Below, piece by piece: positions 37,976 to 50,089 of a stretch of DNA of 64,000 bases. The stretch covers positions 8,801,289 to 8,865,288 of the forward strand of contig CM060171.1 in assembly GCA_030549775.1 (NCBI GenBank), in the 5' to 3' direction. Every line of letters begins with the position of its first letter. The first letter of the stretch is position 1. The DNA is from Tamarix chinensis (taxonomy: Eukaryota > Streptophyta > Magnoliopsida > Caryophyllales > Tamaricaceae). The position numbers were made by a program, and so were the translations under genes. The notes under the pieces are model-generated. The model did no database searches. It was given only the letters and a program-made list of their open reading frames with translations, and was not told the origin of the DNA.

Positions 37976-38479
37976 TACAATATTACTATTATTACTTTTA
38001 GCAAAATTACTGATTAATTAGTGTTATTACTATTATATTATTATTTTATCCAAAATCCTAATCTTAGAATAAATTAGGAAATAATCGTATTTTTAGTAGG
38101 AGGGAACCTAATATTTAGTTTTCTCTCTTATAGGTGAGACCAGTCAAAGCCCTAAAGAGGCGTAGGAACGTGCTCCAAGACCGGTGTCGTATTAGGTAAG
38201 GGTATAGCTAAGGCCATATGTATGTAATGTGTCTTATATGCCTTGTATGCCATGTGCCATAATATGTTATGTACCTTATGTGTATTGTTATAACTACTTT
38301 ATGTATGGTGTGGCTTGGAGTTGAGGTATGTTCATGTGTTATCTTATGATTTGTGTATCATATGTTTGTGTTGTGATGATGTGATATGATGTGACCTTAT
38401 AAGACATGCATGCGAGATTATGTAATATGATGATATGGAGTGAAATGATGTGGAGTTGACCTAAATGTTGCATGACCAT

Positions 38480-38700
38480 AAATTGAAGAATCTAGGATTT
38501 TGCATGGAGGAATCTAGGATTTTGTATGGCAGAATATAGGGTTTTGCATGGAGGAATCTAGGGTTCTGTATGAATGGATCTAGGATTTGCATGGGAGAAT
38601 CTAAGTATGTAGGGAAGAATCTAGGGTTTGCATAGGTGAATCTAGGGTTTCACATGGGAGTTTTAGGGTTTGCATGAAAAATTTTGAAGGGTTGCATGGG
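38480..38700. repeat. ~30-bp tandem array in LTR A
   Basis: Repeats of GAATCTAGG(A/G)TTT(T)GCATGG with variable spacing. LTR G has a comparable array of different sequence at 63220-63680. Confidence 0.8.
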
Positions 38701-39309
38701 ATGTGTAAAGTCTGTATGGAGGTAAAATTTACGTATGGAAGGTTGATTTGGGTGTGAGGAAGGTGATGGAAGTGTTGTTTGGGTGTTTGAACACTTTGGC
38801 TAAAAAATAGTACGTGGGACAGTATAAGGGTGTATAGGAGACCGAGCTAGGATTTGGTGGGGCCAGCTAGGGTTTAGGGTGGCTACTTAGGGTTTCATAA
38901 TCACACGTGTACTTTGTGATTAAAGTGTGATGATGAGGGTAGAATCTATGGGTTATGATGTGTGGAGTGTTAAAATGATTTGGGTTGTGTGAGGTGGAGT
39001 AGGATGGGCCACTTAGGCCTAAATTAGGGTTTTGGAAGAAAACCCAAGAGTGAGACGGTGAGTAGACTTAGAAGTGTAAGGTAGTGGGTCTTGACCCACA
39101 TACGTGGGAGATGGGCCCTAGTGTGAGTTAGGGTAAGGAGGAAAGGATGTTGGGATAAGTTAGGAGGTACATGAGTCTTATGATATGAGATAGGTCCTTT
39201 TAGAGGATAAACGTAGAGGGAGTTAGTCATGCATGTCTAGGGTTAAAATTCTGAATAAGACACTTAAGAGATTAATCATGTAAAGTGAAAGATTATTGAG
39301 CCAGGTCCA

Positions 39310-39665
39310 AGCCAAACCACCGGTTAGGAATAGTGGTTAGGGTGTTCCACCCTATAAGTGTCTGATCCACCGGCTATAAGAGTGGTTATAAGCTTTATGC
39401 CCTATGTGTTTCCGGCTCGCTAGCTATAATAGTAGGGGATCCCGAGCTCGATAAACCAAACCTGAGTTTGATAAGACACATAAAAGACACTAAGTACTTA
39501 CAATGGAACACCATGTGAGCATAGGCCAATTGATCTACCGGTAAGGAATAGTGTATAGGGTGTTCTATCCTATATGTGACCGATCCACCAGCTATAATAG
39601 TGGTTAGGGTATGTTACCCTATATGTGACCCAGCCACCGGCTAAAATAGTGGGGGTTCCTGTACT
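39310..39665. repeat. Degenerate CCGGCTATAATAGTGG array in LTR A
   Basis: Units around CCACCGGCTATAATAGTGGTTAGGG-type cores are the inverted, decayed counterpart of the 54-bp array in H (CCACTATTATAGCCGGTGG). This fits the opposite orientation of the two LTRs. Confidence 0.8.
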
Positions 39666-39846
39666 CGCATGGATTGATAAAAAGGCATGGCGTGAAATGA
39701 GTTATGATCAGAGATTGATTAATTAATTTATTAATTTAGACTATAAATGACCTTTATTTATTATTTATCTGAAGTAATCGTATGTTGTTTTATTATCCTT
39801 CTTGGATTATGTGCTTTTATGTGTTAGCCTTAGTGCACGGTTACCC

Positions 39847-39868
39847 TACTCAGTACGTAGTGTACTGA
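39847..39868. promoter_or_regulatory. Conserved LTR imperfect palindrome in A
   Basis: TACTCAGTACGTAGTGTACTGA, arms CTCAGTAC and GTACTGA. Counterpart of 25434-25459 in H. Confidence 0.6.
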
Positions 39869-40402
39869 TCACCCTTTTTATGGGTGTTTCTCATTCCCAC
39901 GAGCAGGAGGCCCGTTTGACATGGTGCAGGTAGGTGATGCTTATTTTGATGCCTTCGATATCCATGAGGCAACAAGCAGGGTTGAGTGCTGAGTCTGACA
40001 TGGGTCTTGGACTGGGAGTGGCGTGGTCGGATTCTCTCTCTATGTTATTTTATTTCCTTCTATTATTTCTTTCACATATTGGATTTTCCGAAATTAAAAT
40101 TTATTGTGTAGACATTATTCCTTTCAAGGAACTTTAATTTCGTACTTTGGGATATGTAAATTCTTTACGCGTACTCTAATTTCTATGTTATGATCCTCCT
40201 AGTTCTTTTTATGAACTCTAGGTTTAAGTATTGATTAAGTTTAACAAATATTTTTTTTAGCCTTAGCACTTGGTACTGGAACGGTAGGAGTGAACCGGTC
40301 TAGTACTAAGTATGGCGGTAATATTCTCGAAATTCACAGGTTCTAATATAATTTAATTGCTTCCGTTTTAAATATATATATAGTGAATTTTGGGGTGTTA
40401 CA

Positions 40403-40705
40403 AATATCCCTTATTACTGGTTTTGTTGAGTGCACACTCACGCACACCCTCCCTTATATAAAAGTGCACCCTCCTTGACACAACCCATGCACACCCCTTC
40501 ACATAGTCTTACGCACACACTCTACACACACCCATGCATGTCTCATAAACCACTCCTCACACAAGCATGCATCCTTCCCCACACAGCCATGCACCACTCC
40601 TTACATAGGTGTGCTCTTTTTCATACATGCCCTCCCACTTCCATTTCATGTGTCCCCATCGCACAAGAAACCACCACCATATGTGTCTATAACACTCTAA
40701 AGTTT
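40403..40705 (+). other. Continuation of the B1 stub after LTR A
   Basis: C-rich leader-like DNA with many CACAC and CATGCA phrases and a TATATAAAAG box at about 40455. It resembles the leader part of B2 in style. The 98-codon frame at 40430 is low-complexity Pro/His/Thr sequence and not a gene. Confidence 0.45.
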
Positions 40706-40785
40706 TGTAACACTCATTTTATTTGAGTATTTAACCTTTTATTCAAAATCTAAACCTCAAACATTAGCTTAAGTATTTTTTTAAC

Positions 40786-43231
40786 CCTCACTACAAGAAA
40801 ACTCTTTTATAGAAATAACAATTTTGCAAGGACAACACTTTGTTGTTATGAAAAATTTATTTTGGCGATGACAATTTTATGATGTTGCAAAAATTTGTTA
40901 CTAAAAATAATTTATTTATATGGTGATTATTAGAAAATGTCTTGCAATATCTTTTATCATTTCAATATATGTGATGATTTATTTGAAACAACGTTTATAT
41001 GTCACAATATACAAAATATTTTTGCAACGAATTTTTTTGTTGCAAAATATTGATTGAATTTATTGTAAAGACTATATTTGTTACAAATATTTAGATTATT
41101 TTAATGTAGTGACAAGTTGTTGCAAAAGAAAACTATCAACAATTTTATTGCAATATATATAATTTGTTGTTGCGAAAAATGACTTATGGCAGTGATGATT
41201 AAGTGTAATTTCTAAACCTTTTTGTTATAAATATTAATTAATTTTCCCTCATTAGATCTAATATGATTGGGGAGATGAAAATTAAGAAAAATATTTTTGC
41301 AACAATAATTGTTGTTGTAAGTTACACATATAACTATTAGCAACGATATTTTTTGTTATCAAATATTTTAGCAATGTATTGCAATGACTATATTTGTTAT
41401 AATATACCTATAATTTTTCACAACAACATCCACTTGTTGTAGAGCTTATGAAAATTAAAAAGAAAAAAATTAATAAACAAAATTAGATTGGCTTCCCCTA
41501 ACCCCATTTCTCTCTCATCTATTTCGTCTTATCTTCTAAATCATTTTGCGCATGATCTTATTCATCATCTACTATATTCTTTTTTTCTCTCCATCTTTGG
41601 CTCCTTCCTCCTTGTTTCCACTAACTTATACAACTCCCAATCTTACCTCCATTATGTTAGTTTTGGCTAATTATCTTGATTGGACATGCTAATTTGTCTG
41701 AACATCCATCGGTACAATAGAAGCCTTAATTACCATGTGGAATTTTGGTAAGTTTTTCGTTCATATTGATAGCCTTTTTCTTGGAATAATTGATTGAAAT
41801 ATTAGTTTAATAGCCTATTTTCTTCATTTGCATATGTTACTATGTAAGTCCATTCTATTATGGTAATTAGAGCTCAATCTCGTGTTGGTGGTGCTTATAT
41901 TAGTTAGATCTATTCTTGTTGACATTATTTTATTCAGATTGAACCTATTTGTATTTTCCAAATATAAATTAGCAATTGGTTTCCTTGTTGACATTATTTT
42001 AAGATATATATGTTAAAAATTATTTTTATATTTTTTGGTTGTATTGATTTAAGTAGGACATGTGTATATGGAATGATTTATGGACATCAATTATAGATTT
42101 CACATGTCAGTTATTACAATGGTGTTTAAACATGTTATTGTGTCATTGCAAGTGCATGCTTTCACAATGACAAAGATGGTTGCTAAAATTTTAAGTTCAA
42201 ATTTTGGCAATGAATTTATCATTGTAATTATGTATCTTTTGCAACGATAAAGTGTACTACACCCAAATTTAGCGAAGTGTTATAAGGTTGATATAGCTAC
42301 TTATACCAACATGGTATACCATCCTTTTGATGATTATGTCTTAAGAACTCTATAGTTAAGAATGCTTGTTGTAGAGTATTTTTTAAAATTGGTGAAACTC
42401 TTAGGAATTTTTAAAAATTTTCTAAAAATTTCTTGAGAAGCACATAAGTGGGGGGAACTCCTTTGAAATGACTCATGTTGATTTTTTGAGCTAGCCAATC
42501 AATCTAAAAATCTCTAAGGTAACCTTTACAACTATTTTGAGCCTAAGTGGCTACAAAGTGGCCTTAGGTTGTCATTTTGACTTGGGTTGTAATAAATTTA
42601 TGGGTTTCGGGAGGTATCAGATGGCTTTTATGTAGTCGTATCAACTCAGGATGTTACATAAATATTATTCTTAAAGTATATTCATTTTTTTGCAATTACA
42701 TAAGCCATTGCAATTAACGTATTCTTCCAATAAAAAATATTGTTGCTTTAATATGCTTTTTTTGCAATGAATTTTGTTGTTGCCAATAACAAGCGTTAGT
42801 AACAACATTATTTGTTGCCAAAAATGGGTTGACAAAGTAGATTAATATTTTGCAATGATATAAGTTGTTGCTAACTACAGGTTTTTGCAACGATGTAATT
42901 TGTTCCCAAAGTAAAAACAATTTTTTTCAACAACAAAAATGATTGCCAAAGTAGGATCTATATTTTACAGTGACAAAATTCATTAAAATATATAAACACA
43001 TACAATTAGATGAAGTGATGTATTACAATGACATTTATTTGGCAATGATAGTTTTTATTACATTTAATTACTTTTTTACAACAACCACTATTGTTGATTT
43101 ATTTGTGTGCAATTCCATGACGTGCAATGACCTTACAAGAAAAATTATTGTTGTGATATATATGCTTTGCAATGAGTTTCTATCTTTAGCAATAAAACAT
43201 ATCATTGCTAAAATGGATTTTTTTAGTGCCT
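40786..43231. mobile_element. Non-autonomous CACTA element (40789-43228) with CCT duplications
   Basis: Starts CACTACAAGAAAACTC at 40789, the standard plant CACTA terminus. It ends TTTTTTTAGTG at 43228, whose reverse complement CACTAAAAAAATCC matches moderately. CCT flanks both ends (40786-40788, 43229-43231), and the B2 LTR sequence resumes after it. The subterminal zones (40800-41460 and 42680-43200) are packed with TTGTTGCAA(A), TTGCAACGA and TTGCAATGA motifs in both orientations, the kind of repeat bound by CACTA proteins. No transposase is present. A frame at 41488-41670 (MASPNPISLS...) may be captured host sequence but is unrecognised. Confidence 0.75.
42253..42658. mobile_element. Probable 406-bp solo LTR inside the CACTA element
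   Basis: Begins TGTACTACACCCAAATTTAG and ends CAGGATGTTACA, typical plant LTR ends. The flanks are TAAAG (42248-42252) and TAAAT (42659-42663). The subterminal-repeat pattern of the CACTA element stops on entry and resumes on exit, as expected for an insertion. Confidence 0.45.
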
Positions 43232-45514
43232 TTATTTGTAGCCTAGATAAATTCCTTAATAAATGTATCCTAATTTTTTTCTTATCTTTTATTATTAGCC
43301 TACCCTAAATCGATTAAGTTTTCCCAATTTTATTATTCCTAACTAGATACTCTAACCCTGGATGATTTATAAATAATATTATCCTAATTTATTAATCCTA
43401 AATTTAAACCTAATTCTAATCCTAACCCTAAATTTATTTTTTTTTCTTTTTTTCTTTTCTCTCATATTTATTTTTCTTTTTCTTTTTCTTTCTCCTTTAT
43501 CTCAATCAACATGCTACCATCTTACATATTTAAGCCATGCATCCCTCACGTATGCATATTCGCCTTTCCTTTCCCAACCCCTACATCTTGCAACCCCATC
43601 CCTTTGTCTGCATCTGCACACCATCTCCCTACATCTACATACCTCATCATCCTTGTTGAGCCATCCACACCAAGCCACTACATATATGCACCCATCTTCT
43701 ACATATATCCCCACCACTATCACAACCACCATCAACAATCAACAAAATCCCTTCCACCCAACAACTAGAACCACCAATCCCTACCTCTGATTCCTTTTCC
43801 CATCACCAACCAACACCCTTACCTCCCCTATATCAAATCCCTACACCAAAACCCTCACATAATATCAACTCCACTACAACCCAAACCATCGCCAACCATC
43901 TCCACCATCAATCAAGCCACTTCCTTCTTTTCTTATTTATATTCCCTTTTTCTTCTTCCTTCTCCTCTTCCCTTCCCAATTAACCCATATATTTTCTTCC
44001 CTATTTCTTGTTGTCTGCATCACATGATCATGCACTAACCTTCGTACAACCATGCTCATTCTTTCATAACCCCTCACGGCCATGTCATTCTCACACCAAC
44101 CCCAACTTCATAACCAATAATTTCTACCACATAACTTCACCATCAAACTGCCTTCATTTTTCCTCTAGCAATCAACCACCCTCCAGCTGTGTGCCTCACT
44201 GTATTGTGCACCACAGCCTTTGTTGTGATTTCTTGTCCCAACCATACCCTCACATAATGCCTCCATAATCGATCATCACCAACTGTCCATCACCACCACC
44301 CAACCCTCCACCTTACCTCCAATAGTTTGTATCCTTGCCCAGCAACACCACCAGTCACCATTGACATCTCATAACCCATCATCTCCTCTACCAGACTCCC
44401 CTTTTTGTATGCATGCCTCATGTTACCATTCCATGCAACGTGATTTTGCCTATTTTACTAATCTTATATATTTGAGGGTATTTTGATAATCTTACCTTGA
44501 TACATATTTTAATATTAATTATCATTTTTTGAGTTAGATATTAATATGATTTATGTTGGTACTATTTTTAGGTAAAATAGGTTGATTTCTGGAGCTTGAT
44601 ATTTTTTAATGGGTCACTTATATTTTTTACTTTTGTTGAAAATTAGGTAACCCATATAGTCTAATAAAATATTAGATACCGCATGATAGGACATTAGGAT
44701 TATGATGCATATTTTGTATTAAGCATGTTTGTTATGTTATAATTATCTACACATTGATGTTATCATAAAATTCAATAAATTGATCATGTTAACTTGTGTA
44801 AACTATTATGGGCACAAAAGCATGTTAAAATGGGTTTGATGCTAGAAATTAGTTGGGTATGTTAGGTATGTCTAATGTGATAGGCTGAGTGTATGTAGAC
44901 ATATTTTTAGCATAATTATTATTATTGAATGTTCTAAGGGTTATTTGATCTTTTTAAGTGTATCATGTTATATATTCCAATAAGCATGCATAATAGGTAT
45001 CATTATTAATAAGTATAGAAGTATATAATTTGATGTTTGAGAAATGCATGTTAAGGTTTAAAGTGCTAAATTATATATAAGGATAAAATGGTCATTTATT
45101 ATATCTAGTAAATTATTTGCATGATAAATATTTTATTTATTGAACTTTAGCATTTTGTGGCAAATTATTGAATAAATGTGAATAATTGAACCTAGGATGG
45201 CCTTGGGAGACTATTATATTGATCTTATTATTAACCTTTTTTATGGTTCTCTAATAACTAGTAATAAGTGAAAATAATTAAGTATGAAAATTGAAATTTT
45301 TTGTGCATTATATGAAATCATGGTCACCTTAACAAAATACTAACATTTAAAGTAGAAGACCTCAAAATTGGTAATGGTATCTCTTTATAGGTTGCTACCC
45401 TAAAGACATGGTTTAGCCTATGGTTAATGATGAATTTTTTGCTCATGTGTCTTAGTGTCCCGGATAATCCCTATATCTTACTCTATTTAGGTTTGAAAAT
45501 TTATAGAGGGAATG

Positions 45515-45690
45515 TATACTTATAAATTAGGTGCCCTTATTGGTAGGGTATTATGCTTCCTTTGTGTACTAATACGACTAGGGTACCTTAGTATATTTAG
45601 CTTGATAGTCGGTAGGATACTGTATTTCCTTTGTGCGCCGGTATGGCTGGAGTACCTTAGTATCTTTGGAATGTTATAATCTCCCCGAGA
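45515..45690. repeat. Two-copy ~68-bp tandem repeat in LTR B2
   Basis: The two units share GGTAGG(G/A)TA-T and TTTCCTTTGTG, then GTACCTTAGTAT. They sit on the 3' side of the LTR, where other subfamilies carry unrelated arrays. Confidence 0.75.
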
Positions 45691-45959
45691 GTAAATAAAA
45701 ATTGAAATAATTATTGTTGTTTCGAATGATTATTAGATTGGCTTGGTATTAGCATTTGTTCCCATATGTGGCTTGATAGTAGACTTCATGCCTACATGTG
45801 GTTTGGTAGTAGCCTTTGTGTCTGCTTATGGTTCTGTAGTAGCAAGCTTATAGTTTGATAGTTGCCTTTGATACCTACCTATAATGTTGTGGATTTTATT
45901 GGTATTGATTTTTTGATATGATATATATTATGAATGTTATGTTCATTAGATTGAGATTG

Positions 45960-46491
45960 GTTCCGATCATCACCTTAGAGAGCAACCCCTAGATGCTTTG
46001 TTGGTAAGTTTCATTATTGTCTAAATAAAAGGGCATGAGCATTATGTGGCTTTGGTGATATTTTTTTATATGATATGATTATTGTTGTTTGGTCATCACA
46101 TGTATATTTCAATATTTTATATCATACAATGTTGTGATGTTTTTTATGTGTTTCATGCAAGCCTTTTACATTAGTTTTATATAATGGATTACTCAATACC
46201 ATTATATTAATGGGTTCTATTATGTATATTTTGATCTAGATATTTTTGGGCTCTTATGTCCTCTTTTATTTCCTTTTACTTGAATTTTGTAATCATTGAC
46301 CCTTTGTATTATTAGAATGATATTAATTGCCTCTAAAATCTCTATTATATTTCTTATAATGGTGTTATTAATTTAAGCATAGTAATAATTTTATCCTTAG
46401 TATTTTGTATGAGAATGGTTGAGGAAACATGACTTGCACCAAGTGTAGTGGTAACACTTTGCATTTGTAAGGTTTTAGCTTCTACAATTGA
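45960..46491. repeat. Left copy of a host segment that flanks the copia element on both sides
   Basis: From GATCATCACCTTAGAGAG to CTACAATTGA it aligns, with gaps, to 51539-51813 on the other side of the copia element (for example CATGTATATTT and GTATGAGAATGGT). The left copy has about 220 extra bases. Confidence 0.7.
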
Positions 46492-46973
46492 TGTTGTGAA
46501 ATAGTATGGATTTAAAAGGATCCAAACCAAAAACAAGAATTAATAAGATTATAAACAATTGAGAATTCGATTACAAAATAGAAAATTTGAGAGAAAAGTA
46601 GAGATCTTTATTCGTACTCTTGTGTAATTATAAGATTATTAAACTGATCAATCAATTAATTACACAGATTTACAATTCTCTGATCACTGGAGAATTCTAT
46701 GGAGAAGAAGAAGAAGTTGGGTGCACAATTTAATGGCTAGGGTTCTCTCATATCTCTTTTATACAAGAAAAAACCTTATGGGGCAAAATAGAGTGTTTCA
46801 AAAATAAAGAAGAAACACGGTCCTTGTTTAGGAAATACGGAACCCCCCGTGTTAGTTTCCTTACTCTTGGCTTTTTGCCCAAAAACACACCAAAATAATC
46901 TATGAGAAAACACGGTATGTGTTAATAAACATGGGAACCCCTTGTTTATTATAGATCCCAAATATTAACTCCA
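46492..46973 (-). repeat. 3' LTR of the copia element
   Basis: Starts TGTTGTGAAATAG and ends AATATTAACTCCA. Shares AAAGTAGAGATCTTTATTC, TACTCTTGTGTAATTATAAG and TGGAGAAGAAGAAGAAGTTG with the other LTR. A weak polypurine stretch (minus strand AGGTAGTAGAGAAG) adjoins at about 46975-46990. Confidence 0.85.
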
Positions 46974-47399
46974 AACTTCTCTACTACCTGCATGAAGCAA
47001 CATAATATTATGTTGTGCACCAAATACCTAGTCAAAGCTCAAAATTATCCACCTTGATGCAATATTTGTGACACATGATATGTAAATACCTCTACAAAAA
47101 CCTCCTGGCCCAACAAAAGGCCTCATGGCCTATGAACGCCTATCAAGTCTAAGAAACACTAGAACTTATCCACGATCATTGGCTTTGTTAGCATATTCAA
47201 CGAATTATCTAAAGTACCCACTTTCTCCAACACAAATTTACCTATAGCAACAGTACCCCAGATAAATTAATACCTGATGTCAATGTGATTCATTTAACAA
47301 TGGAAATAATTATGATTCTTCAATAAATAGATAGCACTCTAGCTATCACCATGAATGACTAAAGCATCATAACCAAACCCTAACTTTCGTACTAAGCCA

Positions 47400-47705
47400 C
47401 CAAGCCACATGATTTCTTGAAAAGCCTCTGTCATAGACATATACTCTGCCTCAATAGTAGACAAGGCTATCACCTCCTACAAAAAAGACCTCCAACTAAT
47501 AGCTAAACCACTAAGACAGAAAGCATATCCACTGTTGAATCTCCTTTTATCAAGGCATCCACCATTATCAGAGTCCACAAATCCAACCAGCAAATCAATT
47601 GATCTCCCATACTCAATACACATTGATGACATTCCCTTAAGTACTTGAGGATCCACTTCACTACTTGCCAGTGAGCCTTACTTGGATTTGACATATATCA
47701 ACTCA
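47400..47705 (-). pseudogene. Copia RNase H remnant
   Basis: The frame begins MSNPSKAHWQVVKWILKYLR, the conserved entry to copia RNase H (MSNPGKEHWEAVKWILRYLKG). A degraded 'CWLDLWTLIMVDALIKGDSTVDML' then stands where relatives have the DADWAGD...RRSTSGY motif. Stops follow near 47500. Confidence 0.85.
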
Positions 47706-47939
47706 CAACACTAACTACTTTAGCAATATTAGGACGGGCACACACCATAGAGTACATGATACAACCAACATCATTCAAATATGGAACATTCACCATGAAC
47801 TACTCTTATACTTTGGATTTGGGATAATCCAAAGCAAATAATCTAAAGTGAGCAGTCAATAGAGTGTTCACCATCTTGGTAACCATCATATAAAACCTCT
47901 CTAGTACCTTGTTCGCATAGGATTCTTATGACAAGTATA

Positions 47940-48700
47940 AAAGCTTCTACTCATAGTTTTTAATAATCTCCATGCCAAGGATCCTCTTGGCAACTCCAAG
48001 ATCCTTCCTCTCAAACTCACTCTTCATCATTTTTTTCACCTTATCAAAATCATACATATCTTTTGCTATAATAAGTATATCATCAACATATAGCAAACAA
48101 TACACAAAATAGCCATCCTCCATCTCCTTCAAGTACACAAATCCATCATACTCACTCCTGGAGAAACCATCCTTGAGCATAAATTAATCAAATATTTTAT
48201 TCTACTGTCTAAGAGACTACTTTAGACCATACACTGACCTCTTTAAGAGGCACACATTGTCGCTCATCCCCTCAATAGCAAACCCATTAGGTTGTCGCAT
48301 GTAAATCTCCTCCTCAAGTTCACCACATAAAAATGCAATTTTAACATCCAACTACTCCAACTCAAGATCATGTATAGCCACAAGTACAAGCAAAGTACGA
48401 ATTAAAGTATGTCTAATACTAGGAGAAAATGCCTCGTTATAGTCTATGCCTAGAATCTAATTGAATTTATTTGCAACTAAATGAGCCTTATACCTTGGTC
48501 TCTCGACCCCTAGAGCTAATTGTTTGAACTTGTAGACCCACTTACAATCAATTGTCTTCTTCTTCCTAGGTGCCTTCACAAATTTCCATGTTTGATTATT
48601 TAATAAGGAATCTATCTCCTCATCCATAGTAGCATAGAACTCGGTATAATCAGTACTCTCAATAGGCTTTGAGAATGATGCTAGTTCATGCAAATCAAAA
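47940..48700 (-). pseudogene. Copia reverse transcriptase remnant
   Basis: The N-terminal half (48693-48457) contains EFYATMDEEIDSLLNNQTW and KWVYKFKQ, then YKAHLVA. The C-terminal half (48180-47947) contains DGFVYLKE, then CLLYVDDILIIA with an intact YVDD active site, and KDLGVAKRILGMEI. The link between the halves (about 48450-48190) is interrupted by stops. The active site is kept, but the frame breaks rule out a working enzyme. Confidence 0.9.
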
Positions 48701-48939
48701 ACAAACTCTATACTAGATAAAGTATTACCAACTATTTTTCATAATCGTACCTGACTAAAGGCTTGACAATACTCTGTGCTCTTCCTAGAGTAATGTACCT
48801 GTGCTCCACCTACTACTTGGATCCACCCACTTTACGAAAAGTAGGTCTATCAAAAGGGTCTCTGCCATCCAAATCAATATCAACCTCCACCTGCCCCAAA
48901 GCACTATCCTACTCCACCTCCTTAGAGACACCATCATAC

Positions 48940-49800
48940 GACTCAGTCTTCTAGAGGACCACAAACTCATTGAAGGTAATATCCCATAACCCATACCCCT
49001 TCACTCTAGATGTAAAGCTAATAAAAATACACTTCTTGGCTCTAGGACCAAGTTTACCATCATTCACATAAGCATAAGTAGGGAAACCAAAAGCATGTAA
49101 ATTAGAGCAATTGGTTGGCTTACCAGACCACATATCTTCAAGTATCTTCAACTCAATGGATCTATTTGGTGACGAGTTCACCAGGTATGTTGCCTTATGA
49201 ACCACCTCAGCATAAAACTCTCTACCTGCCCCTTCCTGTGATAATATACAATGAGCCTTCTCTAAAGGATTTTGTTCATTCTCTTAGTAAACCCATTCTT
49301 TTGTGGTCTCCCAACACAACACAAGTGTGGTGTCTCTCTATCCCATGGTCTTGGAAGAAATTAGTAAAACTCTGCTCAACAAACTCAAGAACATTCCATT
49401 AACTTGCTTCCTAGTCTACTTCTCTAGCAAGGTCTTTTAGCATTTGAAAGCACCAAACACATCATTCTTATGCTTAAAGAAATAAACCCATACCTTTCTA
49501 GAGAAGTCATCAATAAATTTGAGTAATTACCATGAACCACATATGGAGACCTCTCTTACTAGACCTCATAAATCTAAATGAATATACTCAAGAGGCCCTC
49601 TTGTACTATACTTAGTTGCTGAAAAACTAACCCTCTTCTGCTTGCTAAACATACAATGCTTAGAGAAGTCCATAATACCTATACTCTACCCATCCAACAA
49701 CCCCCTCTTAGAGAGCTCAGTCAAAACCTTGACACTCATATGTCCCAGCCTCATGTGCTAAAGTCTCATAACATCCAAGTCTAACGACCTCAACAATGTC
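48940..49800 (-). pseudogene. Copia integrase remnant
   Basis: Near 49780-49700 the minus strand reads MRL(C)AHEAGTYECQ- and 'VLTELSKRGLLDG' from the GAG-preintegrase zone. Near 49540-49470 it gives FIDDFSRKVWVYFFKHKNDVF, the start of the catalytic core. The frame 49205-48951 gives ATYLVNSSPNRSI, MWSGKPTNCSNLHAFGFPTYAYVN and KCIFISFTSRVKGYGLW, the C-terminal part. Several stops fall between these parts. Confidence 0.85.
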
Positions 49801-50089
49801 ATAACAGTTTCCCCATAATAGTGGAACCTACCAACTCATAGAGTATCCCAATTTGCTTCCCCTTCATCACCACCAAAGCTCCTTTTGTAACTCTTAAGGC
49901 AATACCCTCAATAATACACTATTACCCATTACAATTAAAGGAACTCAAAGAGATGAGGTTATTGGTCATCTCAAGAACATGTCTCATATTAGATAGTGTC
50001 CTGACCATACCGTCATGCATCCTCACCTTCACTATCCCAATTCCAACAACTTTGCAAGTAGCATCATTTTCCATCAAGACAACTCCACC

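Larger units (their letters stand above)
35809..40402 (+). mobile_element. Solo LTR A (H/G subfamily), plus orientation
   Basis: Starts TGAAATGCCCCAAAAC and ends GAATTTTGGGGTGTTACA. The flanks are AATAA (35804-35808) and AATAT (40403-40407), a 5-bp duplication with one mismatch. At 4.6 kb it equals the H 3' LTR in size and is collinear with it in reverse: TATA box, C-rich leader, TTA microsatellite, conserved AGCCCTAAAGAG block, tandem repeats, palindrome, and the terminal block with ACCGGTCTAGTACTAAGTA (about 40293-40312). No PBS, coding DNA or polypurine tract adjoins, so it is a solo LTR left by recombination. It split the B1 part of complex B. Confidence 0.75.
43232..46491 (+). other. Body of LTR B2
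   Basis: LTR sequence only. C-rich leader-like DNA at 43490-44420 gives frames of up to 112 codons without family resemblance. AT-rich DNA follows, then two tandem repeat fields (45515-45690 and about 45755-45890, the latter with GTTTGGTAGTAGCCTTTG-type units). The start aligns to B1 (TTTTCCCAATTTTATTATTCCTAAC onward). Confidence 0.5.

Noticed and set aside
43511..44268. Pro/His/Ser-rich frames as secreted proteins
   Set aside because: Part of the C-rich leader of LTR B2, with frames on both strands.
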